Program-made: the position numbers and the translations under genes
IMG/VR virus record: IMGVR_UViG_3300019093_000008
Location: 1 to 64,000 of that record
Source of the DNA: a virus
DNA length: 64,000 nt
Reading direction: 5' to 3' (one strand)
The notes under the pieces: generated by a model
The model's input: only the letters and a program-made list of their open reading frames with translations
What the model was told of the DNA's origin: nothing
The model's database searches: none
Part shown: positions 50,009 through 57,996 of the stretch, piece by piece
How the letters are laid out: the number at the start of each line of letters is the position of its first letter
Numbering within the stretch: the first letter of the stretch is position 1

Positions 50009-50320
50009 TTATTTCTTATCTTCTTTTAATAAGGTAGTTCCATCTTCTTCATCCATTTTTTGGACCAACATTTTATCTTTATCCGTGTCACTAAACCAAT
50101 AATCAATAATTTTACCGTAACTACCAATAAATGCTCCCAACATTAAAAGAAGTAGTTCTTTCCATTGTTCGGACATTGTTGTATTTGAAGATATCGCAAA
50201 CCCAATTCCTAATATCAATCCTAAAAAAGTTAAAAGTACAATCGCACTAATAACTAATCTTTTTTTCATCACTGAACTTAACAATCTTCTGAACGAGTGA
50301 CCATCTGTATTTTTTTTCAT
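50009..50320 (-). CDS. Holin-like two-helix membrane protein (paralogue)
   Basis: 103 residues: basic N-terminus, two transmembrane helices (about 22-46 and 57-70), then DKMLVQKMDEEDG and a charged tail. Nearly superposable on the first 95 residues of the protein at 52386. On the opposite strand to the rest of the lysis genes, so probably differently timed. Confidence 0.75.
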   Translation of the reverse strand: MKKNTDGHSFRRLLSSVMKKRLVISAIVLLTFLGLILGIGFAISSNTTMSEQWKELLLLMLGAFIGSYGKIIDYWFSDTDKDKMLVQKMDEEDGTTLLKEDKK

Positions 50321-50429
50321 AATTTAAATTTTTACCAAGAGTTTGATTAAGACAAACATAGTTGTTTTGAATATCTCTAAATTAACCATCGTTATTGTTT
50401 TTTTTAATAAATAGTTTTAAACTTGAGTT

Positions 50430-50636
50430 ATGTTTTTTAAATCACTTTTTGCCCTTATTTTAATAATAGTAAGACTTTTAGTATCTGTAAAAGTAATTTC
50501 TTGGTTAATATTAAATTTTTTTAATAATATACCTCATCCTATTTCAGAAATAGAAGTTTATCTTGTAATAATTTTGTTGGATATTTGGTTGTTATCCAAC
50601 AGTACTGAAATTGTTATAAGAAAAGTTGAAGATTAA
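50430..50636 (+). CDS. Small membrane protein, 68 aa
   Basis: Two long apolar helices (5-30 and 42-58) and few charges. Possible holin-like or antiholin-like member of the lysis region; no family recognised. Confidence 0.55.
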   Translation: MFFKSLFALILIIVRLLVSVKVISWLILNFFNNIPHPISEIEVYLVIILLDIWLLSNSTEIVIRKVED

Positions 50637-50762
50637 TTAATTATAAAAATTATAAGATAAGTTTTTTCTTGATATTTATAGAAACCAAGATACTAACCTA
50701 AGAAATTTAGAATTTCAGTGGATTGCCGTGTCTTTGGTATTAATGTAAAACCAAGATATAAA

Positions 50763-51878
50763 ATGAAAAATCTATCCAAAGAAGAGTTATTGAGTAGGAT
50801 GGAGGCGATTAATAGAAGTAACGCCCTTATTTATTTTGACCTTACTGGAAAAATTTTGGGTGTTAATGCGATTTTTTTGAAAGCAATGGGATATGGGGAA
50901 GATGAGCACGCGGAAATTGTTGGTAAACATCATAGTATTTTTGTATGTGAAGATTATGCAAGGTCGTTGGAGTACGAAAAGTTTTGGGACATATTAAGAA
51001 GTGGTAAGTATTATAAAGGAGAATTTGAAAGAAGGAAAAGAGATGGTAGTCTTATCAACTTACAGGCGACATACAACCCTATTTTTGATGAGAGTGGTAC
51101 AATTACTAAAGTAATGAAAGTTGCTACTGACATTACTGCAATTGTTAATAGTAAAAAACAAGTGGACGCAATTAACAAAAGTACTGCCACTATTACTTTT
51201 GATATGAATGGTTTTATTTTGGATGCTAATTCTATTTTCTTAGAAACAATGGGTTTCAAATCTAATGAAAAAAATCAAGTTGTTGGAAAACACCATAGTA
51301 TTTTTGTCAGTTATGAATATTCAAAATCCGATGAGTATATTAAGTTTTGGCAGAACTTAAATAATGGTAAATTTTTAGATGGGATATTTGAAAGAAAAAA
51401 AGTAGATGGTTCTACTATCTATTTACAAGCAACATACAATCCTGTCTTTGATAGTAAAGGAAATGTCACAAATGTAATTAAAATTGCGACTGACGTTACT
51501 GAATCGGTAAATAATAAAAAGGAAATTGATTTATTATCAAAAGATTTGCAACTACAGTTAAAGGAATCGGAGAAACTAAAAGATGCCATCGAAAAGGAGA
51601 AAAATGTTGCTTTGAACGATTTAGATGCAACTCTTAAAAAGAGTCAAAACGAACTCATAAAAATTATCGTTAAATGTGCATTGGGAGTTATTATTAGTGT
51701 TGGATTCATAACTACAATAATGTACTCATTTGCACTTCTTACACAGAAAGATACTCAAATAATTGGTTCAACTTGGAGTAATATGTTCAGCGTATTACTT
51801 ACAAACGCCTTCTCAATAGTTGGCACAATTATGGGTATTAAGTACGCCACATCAGATGATAAAAAAGACAAAAAATAA
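50763..51878 (+). CDS. Tandem-PAS protein with C-terminal membrane hairpin
   Basis: 371 residues from ATG 50763 (an upstream GTG adds unconvincing residues). Two PAS/PAC units: GKHHSIFVCEDYARSLEYEKFW and GKHHSIFVSYEYSKSDEYIKFW, each followed by ATYNPIF/VFD and ATDIT/ATDVT. Then a coiled coil and two transmembrane helices (about 316-336, 346-362). No kinase or methyl-accepting domain follows, so the output is the membrane part itself. It lies among holin-like genes. Confidence 0.85.
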   Translation: MKNLSKEELLSRMEAINRSNALIYFDLTGKILGVNAIFLKAMGYGEDEHAEIVGKHHSIFVCEDYARSLEYEKFWDILRSGKYYKGEFERRKRDGSLINLQATYNPIFDESGTITKVMKVATDITAIVNSKKQVDAINKSTATITFDMNGFILDANSIFLETMGFKSNEKNQVVGKHHSIFVSYEYSKSDEYIKFWQNLNNGKFLDGIFERKKVDGSTIYLQATYNPVFDSKGNVTNVIKIATDVTESVNNKKEIDLLSKDLQLQLKESEKLKDAIEKEKNVALNDLDATLKKSQNELIKIIVKCALGVIISVGFITTIMYSFALLTQKDTQIIGSTWSNMFSVLLTNAFSIVGTIMGIKYATSDDKKDKK

Positions 51879-51883
51879 ATAAA

Positions 51884-52279
51884 ATGGCAACAAATCAAGA
51901 ACAAAGAACTATTGATTTAGAAAAAGAAATGGCAATTGATAAAGGTAAATCCGATTTAGTAGAAAAATTAGTTTTTATTTTATTTCCAGTATGTGTATCG
52001 GCAATCGGATGGCTATTAACTCAAGTAAATGTGTTGAATGATAAAATTACTGTGCTAGAAAATAAAGTTGCCATAGTTGTAAATGCAGAAAATAAAGCAA
52101 TTCCTGTACAAGGGACTACAATTGAACTTGAGCAGTTGAGAGCTAATGCTATGCAAGCTAGGTCAGATATGAAAATGGATTTATACAACGTAATATATGA
52201 AGTTAAAGAAAATGCAATGCAAGAAAGAGCTGATATTAAAGCTCGTTTACAAGTATTAGAAGATAGATATAAAAGATAA
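51884..52279 (+). CDS. Membrane-anchored coiled-coil protein
   Basis: 131 residues: acidic N-terminus, one transmembrane helix (about 27-47; LVFILFPVCVSAIGWLL), then a long Glu/Lys coiled coil. Six nt after the PAS gene. Spanin- or holin-accessory-like by shape. Confidence 0.7.
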   Translation: MATNQEQRTIDLEKEMAIDKGKSDLVEKLVFILFPVCVSAIGWLLTQVNVLNDKITVLENKVAIVVNAENKAIPVQGTTIELEQLRANAMQARSDMKMDLYNVIYEVKENAMQERADIKARLQVLEDRYKR

Positions 52280-52385
52280 CTAAACTCTCATCAATTAAAA
52301 ATGATTAAATATTTATAATGTAATAAACATTATAAATATTTTTTTTGTGCCTAAAATAAAAGTATTTATTAATAAAAGATAAGAT

Positions 52386-53000
52386 ATGTCAGAGAAAACA
52401 TCACCGAAAGAATTTGAAAAATTATTATCCTCAATAATGAACAAGAGATTGTTTATTAGTATAACAGTTCTAATAACATTTTTAGGAATAATCGGAGGTA
52501 TTGGTTTTGCAATTTCAATGCATACTGAAATGGCCGAACAATGGAAAGAATTACTTCTCCTACTATTAGGAGCCTTTATTGGTAGTTATGGAAAGATAAT
52601 TGACTATTGGTTTAAAGATAATGATAAAGATAAAATGTTGGTCCAAAAAATGGACGAAGAAGATGGTGTTTCATTATCAGATACCTCACAAATGGATTTA
52701 ACAAATCCAGAACCAACACCGATTATACCTGAAGATATACAAAATGCAATGGAAAGTACCCCCCAAGTCGACCCACAATTCACCACAGAAGATACCCCCC
52801 AAGTCTCCCCCCAAGTCGCCCCCCAAGTCGAAGTGGAAATTGACGAAGATGGTGATGGTACTATGGACGGTATAGATAAGGATGGTGATGGTGATATAGA
52901 CGAATACTTTGCACACAGATATTGCGACCACGTTTGGGGGGATAAAGATGGTGACGGACAGGAAGAGTGTTTAGTTTGTGGAATAATCAAAGAAAATTAA
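52386..53000 (+). CDS. Holin-like protein with EF-hand-like repeats and zinc pair
   Basis: 204 residues. Residues 1-95 form the two-helix membrane unit shared with 50009. Then a Thr/Pro/Gln linker, then DEDGDGTMDGIDKDGDGDID and DKDGDGQEE, typical calcium-binding EF-hand-like or dockerin-type loops, and a final Cys/His cluster (YCDHVW, ECLVCGII). Directly upstream of the GH19 endolysin, so a holin is the most likely role; the calcium loops could gate it. Confidence 0.8.
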   Translation: MSEKTSPKEFEKLLSSIMNKRLFISITVLITFLGIIGGIGFAISMHTEMAEQWKELLLLLLGAFIGSYGKIIDYWFKDNDKDKMLVQKMDEEDGVSLSDTSQMDLTNPEPTPIIPEDIQNAMESTPQVDPQFTTEDTPQVSPQVAPQVEVEIDEDGDGTMDGIDKDGDGDIDEYFAHRYCDHVWGDKDGDGQEECLVCGIIKEN

Positions 53001-53005
53001 TAAGT

Positions 53006-53842
53006 ATGTTATTTAAAGTAGGGTCACAAGGAGATGACGTAAAAAAACTCCAAGCAAAATTAGGGTTAACCGCAGATGGTGTATTTGGTCAGGGAACTGC
53101 TAAAGCAGTTAAAAAATGGCAAATAGATAATGACGCAAATCCTGATGGTATTGTGGGTAGTGAAACATGGAATAAAATGTTTGGTCCACCACCACAAATT
53201 ATAACCGAACCAAAACAACCTCAAACTTCTTCAATATCAAGTGTTAGTGGGTTAAAACTAAAAAATTTAAAAGGTCATATACCTGACTCAGTTATTGCAC
53301 AAATACCTGATACGGCATCAAAATTTAAAATTAATACACCATTAAGATTGGCACATTTTTTGGCTCAATGTAGTCATGAATCTGGCGGATTTAAAATAGT
53401 TCAAGAAAATTTGAATTATTCATCCACCGGTTTAAAAAATACGTTCTCAAAATATTTTCCTGGAAATTTAGCAGAATCATACGCAAGACAAGCTGAAAAA
53501 ATAGGTTCAAGGGTTTATGGTGGTAGAATGGGAAATGGCTCGGAGGCAACAAAAGAAGGTTATAGATTTAGAGGGAGGGGACACTTACAACTTACTGGTA
53601 AAGATAACTATAACGCTTTTGGTAAAGCAATAAATGAAGATGTTATTTCAAATCCTGATTTGGTATCAACAAAATATCCATTATTGAGCGCTGCTTGGTT
53701 CTTCCAAAGATGTTTACCAAAATGTGATTTAGGTTCTTCAACTGAAGCTATAACAGCAGTATCTAAATGTGTTAATGGCGGCACTATTGGGTTGAGTCAA
53801 CGTATTCAAGAGTTTCAAAAATTTTATAAATTATTATTTTAA
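53006..53842 (+). CDS. GH19 endolysin with peptidoglycan-binding domain
   Basis: 278 residues from ATG 53006. Residues 1-60 are PG_binding_1 (VKKLQAKLGLTADGVFGQGT). Residues about 85-278 are GH19: AQCSHESGGFKIVQENLNYS with catalytic Glu, and YRFRGRGHLQLTGKDNY with the second acid region. No signal peptide, so release depends on a holin. Confidence 0.93.
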   Translation: MLFKVGSQGDDVKKLQAKLGLTADGVFGQGTAKAVKKWQIDNDANPDGIVGSETWNKMFGPPPQIITEPKQPQTSSISSVSGLKLKNLKGHIPDSVIAQIPDTASKFKINTPLRLAHFLAQCSHESGGFKIVQENLNYSSTGLKNTFSKYFPGNLAESYARQAEKIGSRVYGGRMGNGSEATKEGYRFRGRGHLQLTGKDNYNAFGKAINEDVISNPDLVSTKYPLLSAAWFFQRCLPKCDLGSSTEAITAVSKCVNGGTIGLSQRIQEFQKFYKLLF

Positions 53843-53854
53843 ATACATATAATT

Positions 53855-54502
53855 ATGAACAATTGGTATGTATATAGACATATAAGACTAGATAAAAATG
53901 AACCATTTTACATCGGTATTGGTAATAAAAAAAATTATTTACGTGCATACGATGTGGAAAAAAGGAATGAAATTTGGAAAAAAATTTATAAAAAAACAAA
54001 TATTGAGGTTGATATTTTATTTGATAATATAACAAAAGATGAGGCATCAGTTAAAGAACAGGAATTTATAAAATTATATGGTAGAAAAGATTTAAATACT
54101 GGTTTATTATGTAATATGACAGATGGTGGAGATGGAATTTGGAATTGTAAAAGAACGTCTTTTACCAAAGAAAAATTAAGACAACAAAAACTAGGTAGTA
54201 AAAATCCTCAATATGGAAAAAAACAAAGTGAAGAAATAAAAATTAAAAGAGGAATATATAAAAAGGGAAGAAAAGCGTCTGAGGAATCTATACGTAATCG
54301 TATTTTAGGTGCAATTAAATCTGGACAAGCAAAAAAAACATTAGTTATAACTTATGTTAGTGGTGAAGAAATTGGAATTTTTAATTCTTTAAATGATGCT
54401 CTTAGACATTTAGGAATAGATATAAAATATAATTCTAAAGCTAGTTTAGTTGCAAATGGTAAACGGAAACAAACTAAAGGATATATATTTAAATTTTTGT
54501 AA
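53855..54502 (+). CDS. GIY-YIG homing endonuclease
   Basis: 215 residues. GIY-YIG module at the N-terminus (WYVYRHIRLDKNEPFYIGIG; then KEQEFIKLYGRKDLNTG), NUMOD3 (SKNPQYGKKQSEEIKIK) and NUMOD1-like C-terminus (SLNDALRHLGI). A free-standing mobile gene next to the endolysin. Confidence 0.9.
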   Translation: MNNWYVYRHIRLDKNEPFYIGIGNKKNYLRAYDVEKRNEIWKKIYKKTNIEVDILFDNITKDEASVKEQEFIKLYGRKDLNTGLLCNMTDGGDGIWNCKRTSFTKEKLRQQKLGSKNPQYGKKQSEEIKIKRGIYKKGRKASEESIRNRILGAIKSGQAKKTLVITYVSGEEIGIFNSLNDALRHLGIDIKYNSKASLVANGKRKQTKGYIFKFL

Positions 54503-54631
54503 AACACTTTAACGAATTTTATAATTTATTAAAATAATACTTCCTGTGATGTCAGCAAGTTGATTTTTTTGATTTTTTTTAATATTTATTATCGCTATCA
54601 CTCCCGGAGTGTTCTCATATATCCTTTCCAA

Positions 54632-54669
54632 AAGACCCGCAAATTTATTTGACGGGTCTTATTTTTTTT
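54632..54669 (+). terminator. Intrinsic terminator overlapped by a promoter
   Basis: AAGACCCG/CGGGTCTT with T9. The next gene's -33 box lies inside the hairpin loop. Confidence 0.85.
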
Positions 54670-54678
54670 GTATATTTG
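54648..54678 (+). promoter_or_regulatory. Promoter with near-leaderless start
   Basis: TTTG, 19-nt spacer, TATATTTG (54671-54678); 4 nt before the ATG at 54683. Confidence 0.85.
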
Positions 54679-54682
54679 CTAT

Positions 54683-54847
54683 ATGGAAGAAATAAAAATT
54701 ATTGGAATATTTTTTTTATGTACATTTGTTTGGATGGCGTTTGAGGTTTGGAGAGCTCCTACATATGATGACAAATCTAATGGTAAATACACTGAGATAG
54801 AACCAACAAAAAAATTATCTAACTTTTTTAAAAGAAGAAAAAAATGA
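54683..54847 (+). CDS. Small membrane protein, 54 aa
   Basis: ATG 54683 to TGA 54845. One transmembrane helix (IIGIFFLCTFVWMAFEVW) then a basic tail (NFFKRRKK). Its stop overlaps the next ATG. The strong promoter argues it is expressed. Confidence 0.75.
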   Translation: MEEIKIIGIFFLCTFVWMAFEVWRAPTYDDKSNGKYTEIEPTKKLSNFFKRRKK

Positions 54848-55476
54848 AAATATTATTTGCAGACAGTTTCGGAAAGTCACTAAAAAGATTGGTTTGGCAT
54901 CAAAAACCAATCTATAAAGTTTATGAATTATTCAGATACAAGATTCCAATGTTTTTTGAGAACCTTTGGTTTTTTAGAAAATCACTTTGGGAATTTAGGT
55001 CTTGGGATTATTCATTTAATCTTCAAATGCTTGGTCGCTCTCTTGAAAAAACTGTCAATACCATTGAATATCATGGTCATGAGGTAGATGATTCAAGAAT
55101 GAAGAAAGTTCAAAAAATGAAACGAGTTATTGAATTACTTGGTCATCTTCGTTCTGATTCATACATTGAAATGGCAGAAAAAGAATTGGGTAAAATTAAA
55201 GATATTGATTGGGATTTTGAAGAGGTTAAAGATAATCCCGATTATTTTCAACTCATTGAACCAAATTCTGAAGAAAAAGAACATAACAGAAATGTCTATA
55301 ATAGAGCGGACGAGATTGAAAAAGAAGAATGGAAAGAGATTTGGAGAATCCTTGAAGGTCAAGACCATAGTGAGTATGTTAAATTGGTGGAATCAACAAG
55401 TGATGAGGATAGAAAGAAAACTGATTTGTGGTATAAATGGTTTGATGGTAGCGGCGCTAAACATTGGTGGGATTAG
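54844..55476 (+). CDS. Conserved phage protein, 210 aa
   Basis: Aromatic N-terminal half (FRYKIPMFFENLWFFRKSLWEF) and helical, acidic C-terminal half. I recognise the general pattern as common in large tailed phages, but no function is established. Coupled to the small membrane protein upstream. Confidence 0.78.
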   Translation: MKILFADSFGKSLKRLVWHQKPIYKVYELFRYKIPMFFENLWFFRKSLWEFRSWDYSFNLQMLGRSLEKTVNTIEYHGHEVDDSRMKKVQKMKRVIELLGHLRSDSYIEMAEKELGKIKDIDWDFEEVKDNPDYFQLIEPNSEEKEHNRNVYNRADEIEKEEWKEIWRILEGQDHSEYVKLVESTSDEDRKKTDLWYKWFDGSGAKHWWD

Positions 55477-55505
55477 TGGATATTTAAATACAAATAAAAT
55501 TATTT

Positions 55506-55659
55506 TATGATTGGAATTATATTGTTTATCTTAGCGTTAGTATTATCTCTCGTATGGTTATGGGCTGGTGGAATTGACTACATGTTAAAAAACCACCATG
55601 ATTACAAAGGAGAAGATTTTTTAAATTGGACAGAAGACGAAAAAAACGACATTTTATGA
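55506..55659 (+). pseudogene. Frameshifted small membrane protein
   Basis: From ATG 55506 the frame gives a membrane helix (MIGIILFILALVLSLVWLL) and stops after about 22 codons. The +1 frame from about 55561 reads WAGGIDYMLKNHHDYKGED, then FLNWTEDEKNDIL to TGA 55657. One extra T near 55560 explains both. The joined product, about 50 residues, is a typical small phage membrane protein. Confidence 0.7.
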
Positions 55660-56330
55660 AAATAACATTCATCAGCGACACTCACAACAAACACAAGCAT
55701 CTCACAAGTAATGCCTATGGTAATATACTTGGAAGTGGTCATGTTCTTGTCCATGCTGGTGATTGTACTAGTGTGGGTAAGAGTCACGAAATTGTTAATT
55801 TTTTGGATTGGTTCAGTAATACTGATTTTACTCACAAAATCTTCATTGCAGGAAATCATGACTTTGGATTTGAATTACATACTGACATTGCAGATGAGTT
55901 CAAAGAAAAGGGAGTTCATTATCTTTTTGATAGTGAGGTTGTAATTGATGGGGTAAAGTTCTATGGTAGTCCTTGGCAACCTGAATTCTATAATTGGGCA
56001 TTCAATCTTCCAAGAGGGGAAAAATTGGCTGAAAAATGGTCTAAAATACCTCCAAACACAGATGTATTGATAACTCACGGACCTGCTTTTGGCATGTTAG
56101 ACCATACAATCTCAGGTCAACAAGTTGGTTGTCAGGATTTGTTTCACAGAATCATGGAAGTTCAACCTAAAATTCATGTTTGTGGTCATATACATTGGGC
56201 TTATGGTCAAAAAAACTTTAATGGTGTTGAATTCTTAAACGCATCTGTTCTTAATGAAAGATATGAGTATGAAAACAAACCAATTGTTGTTGATTTTGAT
56301 GTTGAAACAAAACAAATTGATTATCCATGA
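55656..56330 (+). CDS. Metallophosphoesterase
   Basis: 224 residues from ATG 55656. Motifs: SDTHNKHKHL, HAGDCT, AGNHDFGFE, THGPAFGML and CGHIHWAYG, as in class III MPPED1/2-like or UDP-related phosphoesterases. The start overlaps the previous stop. Could act in RNA-end or cyclic-nucleotide processing with its neighbours. Confidence 0.9.
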   Translation: MKITFISDTHNKHKHLTSNAYGNILGSGHVLVHAGDCTSVGKSHEIVNFLDWFSNTDFTHKIFIAGNHDFGFELHTDIADEFKEKGVHYLFDSEVVIDGVKFYGSPWQPEFYNWAFNLPRGEKLAEKWSKIPPNTDVLITHGPAFGMLDHTISGQQVGCQDLFHRIMEVQPKIHVCGHIHWAYGQKNFNGVEFLNASVLNERYEYENKPIVVDFDVETKQIDYP

Positions 56331-56578
56331 AAAATAAAATAAATGATGGTCACTATTTGGAGTTAATGGATAGGTTACATGTATTAATGTGTAATTTGGA
56401 AGACCATTGTGTAAAACATCCTGTATCCAAAAAAAATAAAGAAATAAAATTTAAGTTAGAATACGCTTTAGGGCAACTATGGGACGCATACCAAGAAATT
56501 GGTAACGAATCAGTAAAAAAAAATGAAAATGGAATACAAAAAACTATATTTAGACGACATAAGAACTCCAAAGACTGA
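56327..56578 (+). CDS. Hypothetical protein, 83 aa
   Basis: Helical (YLELMDRLHVLMCNLEDHCV; KFKLEYALGQLWDAYQ). Overlaps 4 nt with the phosphoesterase and 56 nt with the next gene; the last 18 residues lie over the receiver gene start, so the true end may differ. Confidence 0.65.
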   Translation: MKNKINDGHYLELMDRLHVLMCNLEDHCVKHPVSKKNKEIKFKLEYALGQLWDAYQEIGNESVKKNENGIQKTIFRRHKNSKD

Positions 56579-56903
56579 GGGTTGGGATATTGTTAGGTCT
56601 TACGAAGAATTTGTTGATTACATTCTACTAAACGGGATGCCTGATGAAATTTCTTTTGACCACGATTTATCAAAAGAACACACCAAATATTTTTTTAATA
56701 ATGGAGGTCATGAAAATCCGCCAAATCCACAAGAAACAGAGTTTAATGAAAAAACAGGTTATGATGCGGCAAAATGGGTGTGTAATTATTGTTTAAAAAA
56801 TGAATTACCGATTCCTAAATGGAATGTACATTCGGCAAATCCTGTAGGAAAAGAAAATATTACATTTTTATTGAGGAACTATGAAAAACAGTTAAATCAA
56901 TAA
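56523..56903 (+). CDS. Cyclic-phosphate-processing-type receiver protein (cREC)
   Basis: 126 residues. LYLDDIRTPKTEGW, VRSYEEFVDYI, ISFDHDLSKEH and GYDAAKWVCNYC with VHSANPVGKENI match the cyclic-phosphate processing receiver pattern. These receiver-like proteins are predicted to process 2',3'-cyclic phosphates and associate with RNA repair in phages and bacteria. Confidence 0.88.
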   Translation: MKMEYKKLYLDDIRTPKTEGWDIVRSYEEFVDYILLNGMPDEISFDHDLSKEHTKYFFNNGGHENPPNPQETEFNEKTGYDAAKWVCNYCLKNELPIPKWNVHSANPVGKENITFLLRNYEKQLNQ

Positions 56904-56933
56904 AAAAAGGTCAGAATAATCTGACCTTTTTTT
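56902..56933. terminator. Bidirectional terminator
   Basis: AAAGGTCAGAATAATCTGACCTTT with A- and T-runs. Confidence 0.88.
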
Positions 56934-56949
56934 GTATCATAAAAGTTAT

Positions 56950-57762
56950 TTATTTTTCTTCTGTTTCTACGGTTATGTTGGTATACACTGGACGTTCGTA
57001 AAATCTTATTAAGTTATTTTCTATTTGAGTAATTTTATCTTTTTTATTTTTAAATAAAATGAACTGATTTGTCATTGGATTAACAAACATAAAAACGTCC
57101 ACATTCTTTTCAGAATATTTACTAGTATTCAAATAACAAGTCACCTCAAAAAAAATATTCCCCTCTGAATCTATATATGAACTAACACTTATAAGTGGTT
57201 TGACCTGTACATTATATGGAGTAGGTTTATAATCAATTCTTATATCAATACCTTGTATAGTGTCTCTAAAATCTCCAGAACAATACCTTATAATTTTTGT
57301 GTTTGGAAATCGTCCTTTTAGTACTTCAACAGCGAAATCTTCATTCTTATTACCAATCATTATTGTATGCATATTCAAATCCACCAATTCTTCTGTATAC
57401 TTTCCGTCAGGACCAAACAAATCGTTTCTATTTTCTTCAATCCAACTTTCAAATGAAATTGGGTTTAAAGTTTGTTTGTTATTTTCAGAAAATAAGAATT
57501 CTAATCTTTCTTTGACTTTAAAATTTGTATCAAAACGATTCAGTATTGACCATTTGTCATTTTCTGAATGTGGAAATATATTTATCACCCCAAAACCTGT
57601 TTGACAATTATCATCAGGATTAGGTGCTTTCCCCCACATTCCGAGAGGTTTATATATCAATTCTAATTGGTGTCTTATGAGTGCAGGTATACTGTATGAA
57701 GACTTGTAAGATTCTAATAAAATTTTTATTTTTTTCCTTAATATGGTTTCGTCCATCATCAT
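56950..57762 (-). CDS. Leader-bearing PD-(D/E)XK nuclease-like protein
   Basis: 270 residues. The N-terminus (ILRKKIKILLESYKSS) fits the leader with Leu-Leu-Glu. Residues about 137-190 resemble a PD-(D/E)XK core: GNKNEDFAVEVLKG, TIQGIDIRIDY, and YNVQVKPL. The fold is also found in restriction enzymes and phage nucleases. If packaged, it could attack host DNA or protect phage DNA at entry. Confidence 0.72.
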   Translation of the reverse strand: MMMDETILRKKIKILLESYKSSYSIPALIRHQLELIYKPLGMWGKAPNPDDNCQTGFGVINIFPHSENDKWSILNRFDTNFKVKERLEFLFSENNKQTLNPISFESWIEENRNDLFGPDGKYTEELVDLNMHTIMIGNKNEDFAVEVLKGRFPNTKIIRYCSGDFRDTIQGIDIRIDYKPTPYNVQVKPLISVSSYIDSEGNIFFEVTCYLNTSKYSEKNVDVFMFVNPMTNQFILFKNKKDKITQIENNLIRFYERPVYTNITVETEEK

Positions 57763-57767
57763 ATTTT

Positions 57768-57977
57768 TTATTTATTTTTCATATCCTTAACTATTTCACC
57801 CATCGTTTTTTTCTTATTATTCCAAGGTTTGAATGAGCGTTTCCATTTATACTCTACTTCAACAGGTCCAAATGTAGTTTTCCTTGTATCATATCTCCAA
57901 ATGGAAATAGATTCTTCGTCCTCATAAACGACTTCCCATTTAACGGGTTTTGATTCTAATTTTTTTTCGAATGGCAT
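57768..57977 (-). CDS. Hypothetical basic protein, 69 aa
   Basis: Beta-rich with many Lys and Trp (VKWEVVYEDEESISIWRYD; YKWKRSFKPWNNKKKT). Near-leaderless start behind a TATCTTTG box. No family recognised. Confidence 0.72.
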   Translation of the reverse strand: MPFEKKLESKPVKWEVVYEDEESISIWRYDTRKTTFGPVEVEYKWKRSFKPWNNKKKTMGEIVKDMKNK

Positions 57978-57981
57978 GTTA

Positions 57982-57989
57982 CAAAGATA
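57982..57989 (-). promoter_or_regulatory. TATCTTTG box, near-leaderless start
   Basis: Minus-strand match with 4 nt to the ATG at 57977; -33 box not evident. Confidence 0.6.
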
Positions 57990-57996
57990 TGAAAAA

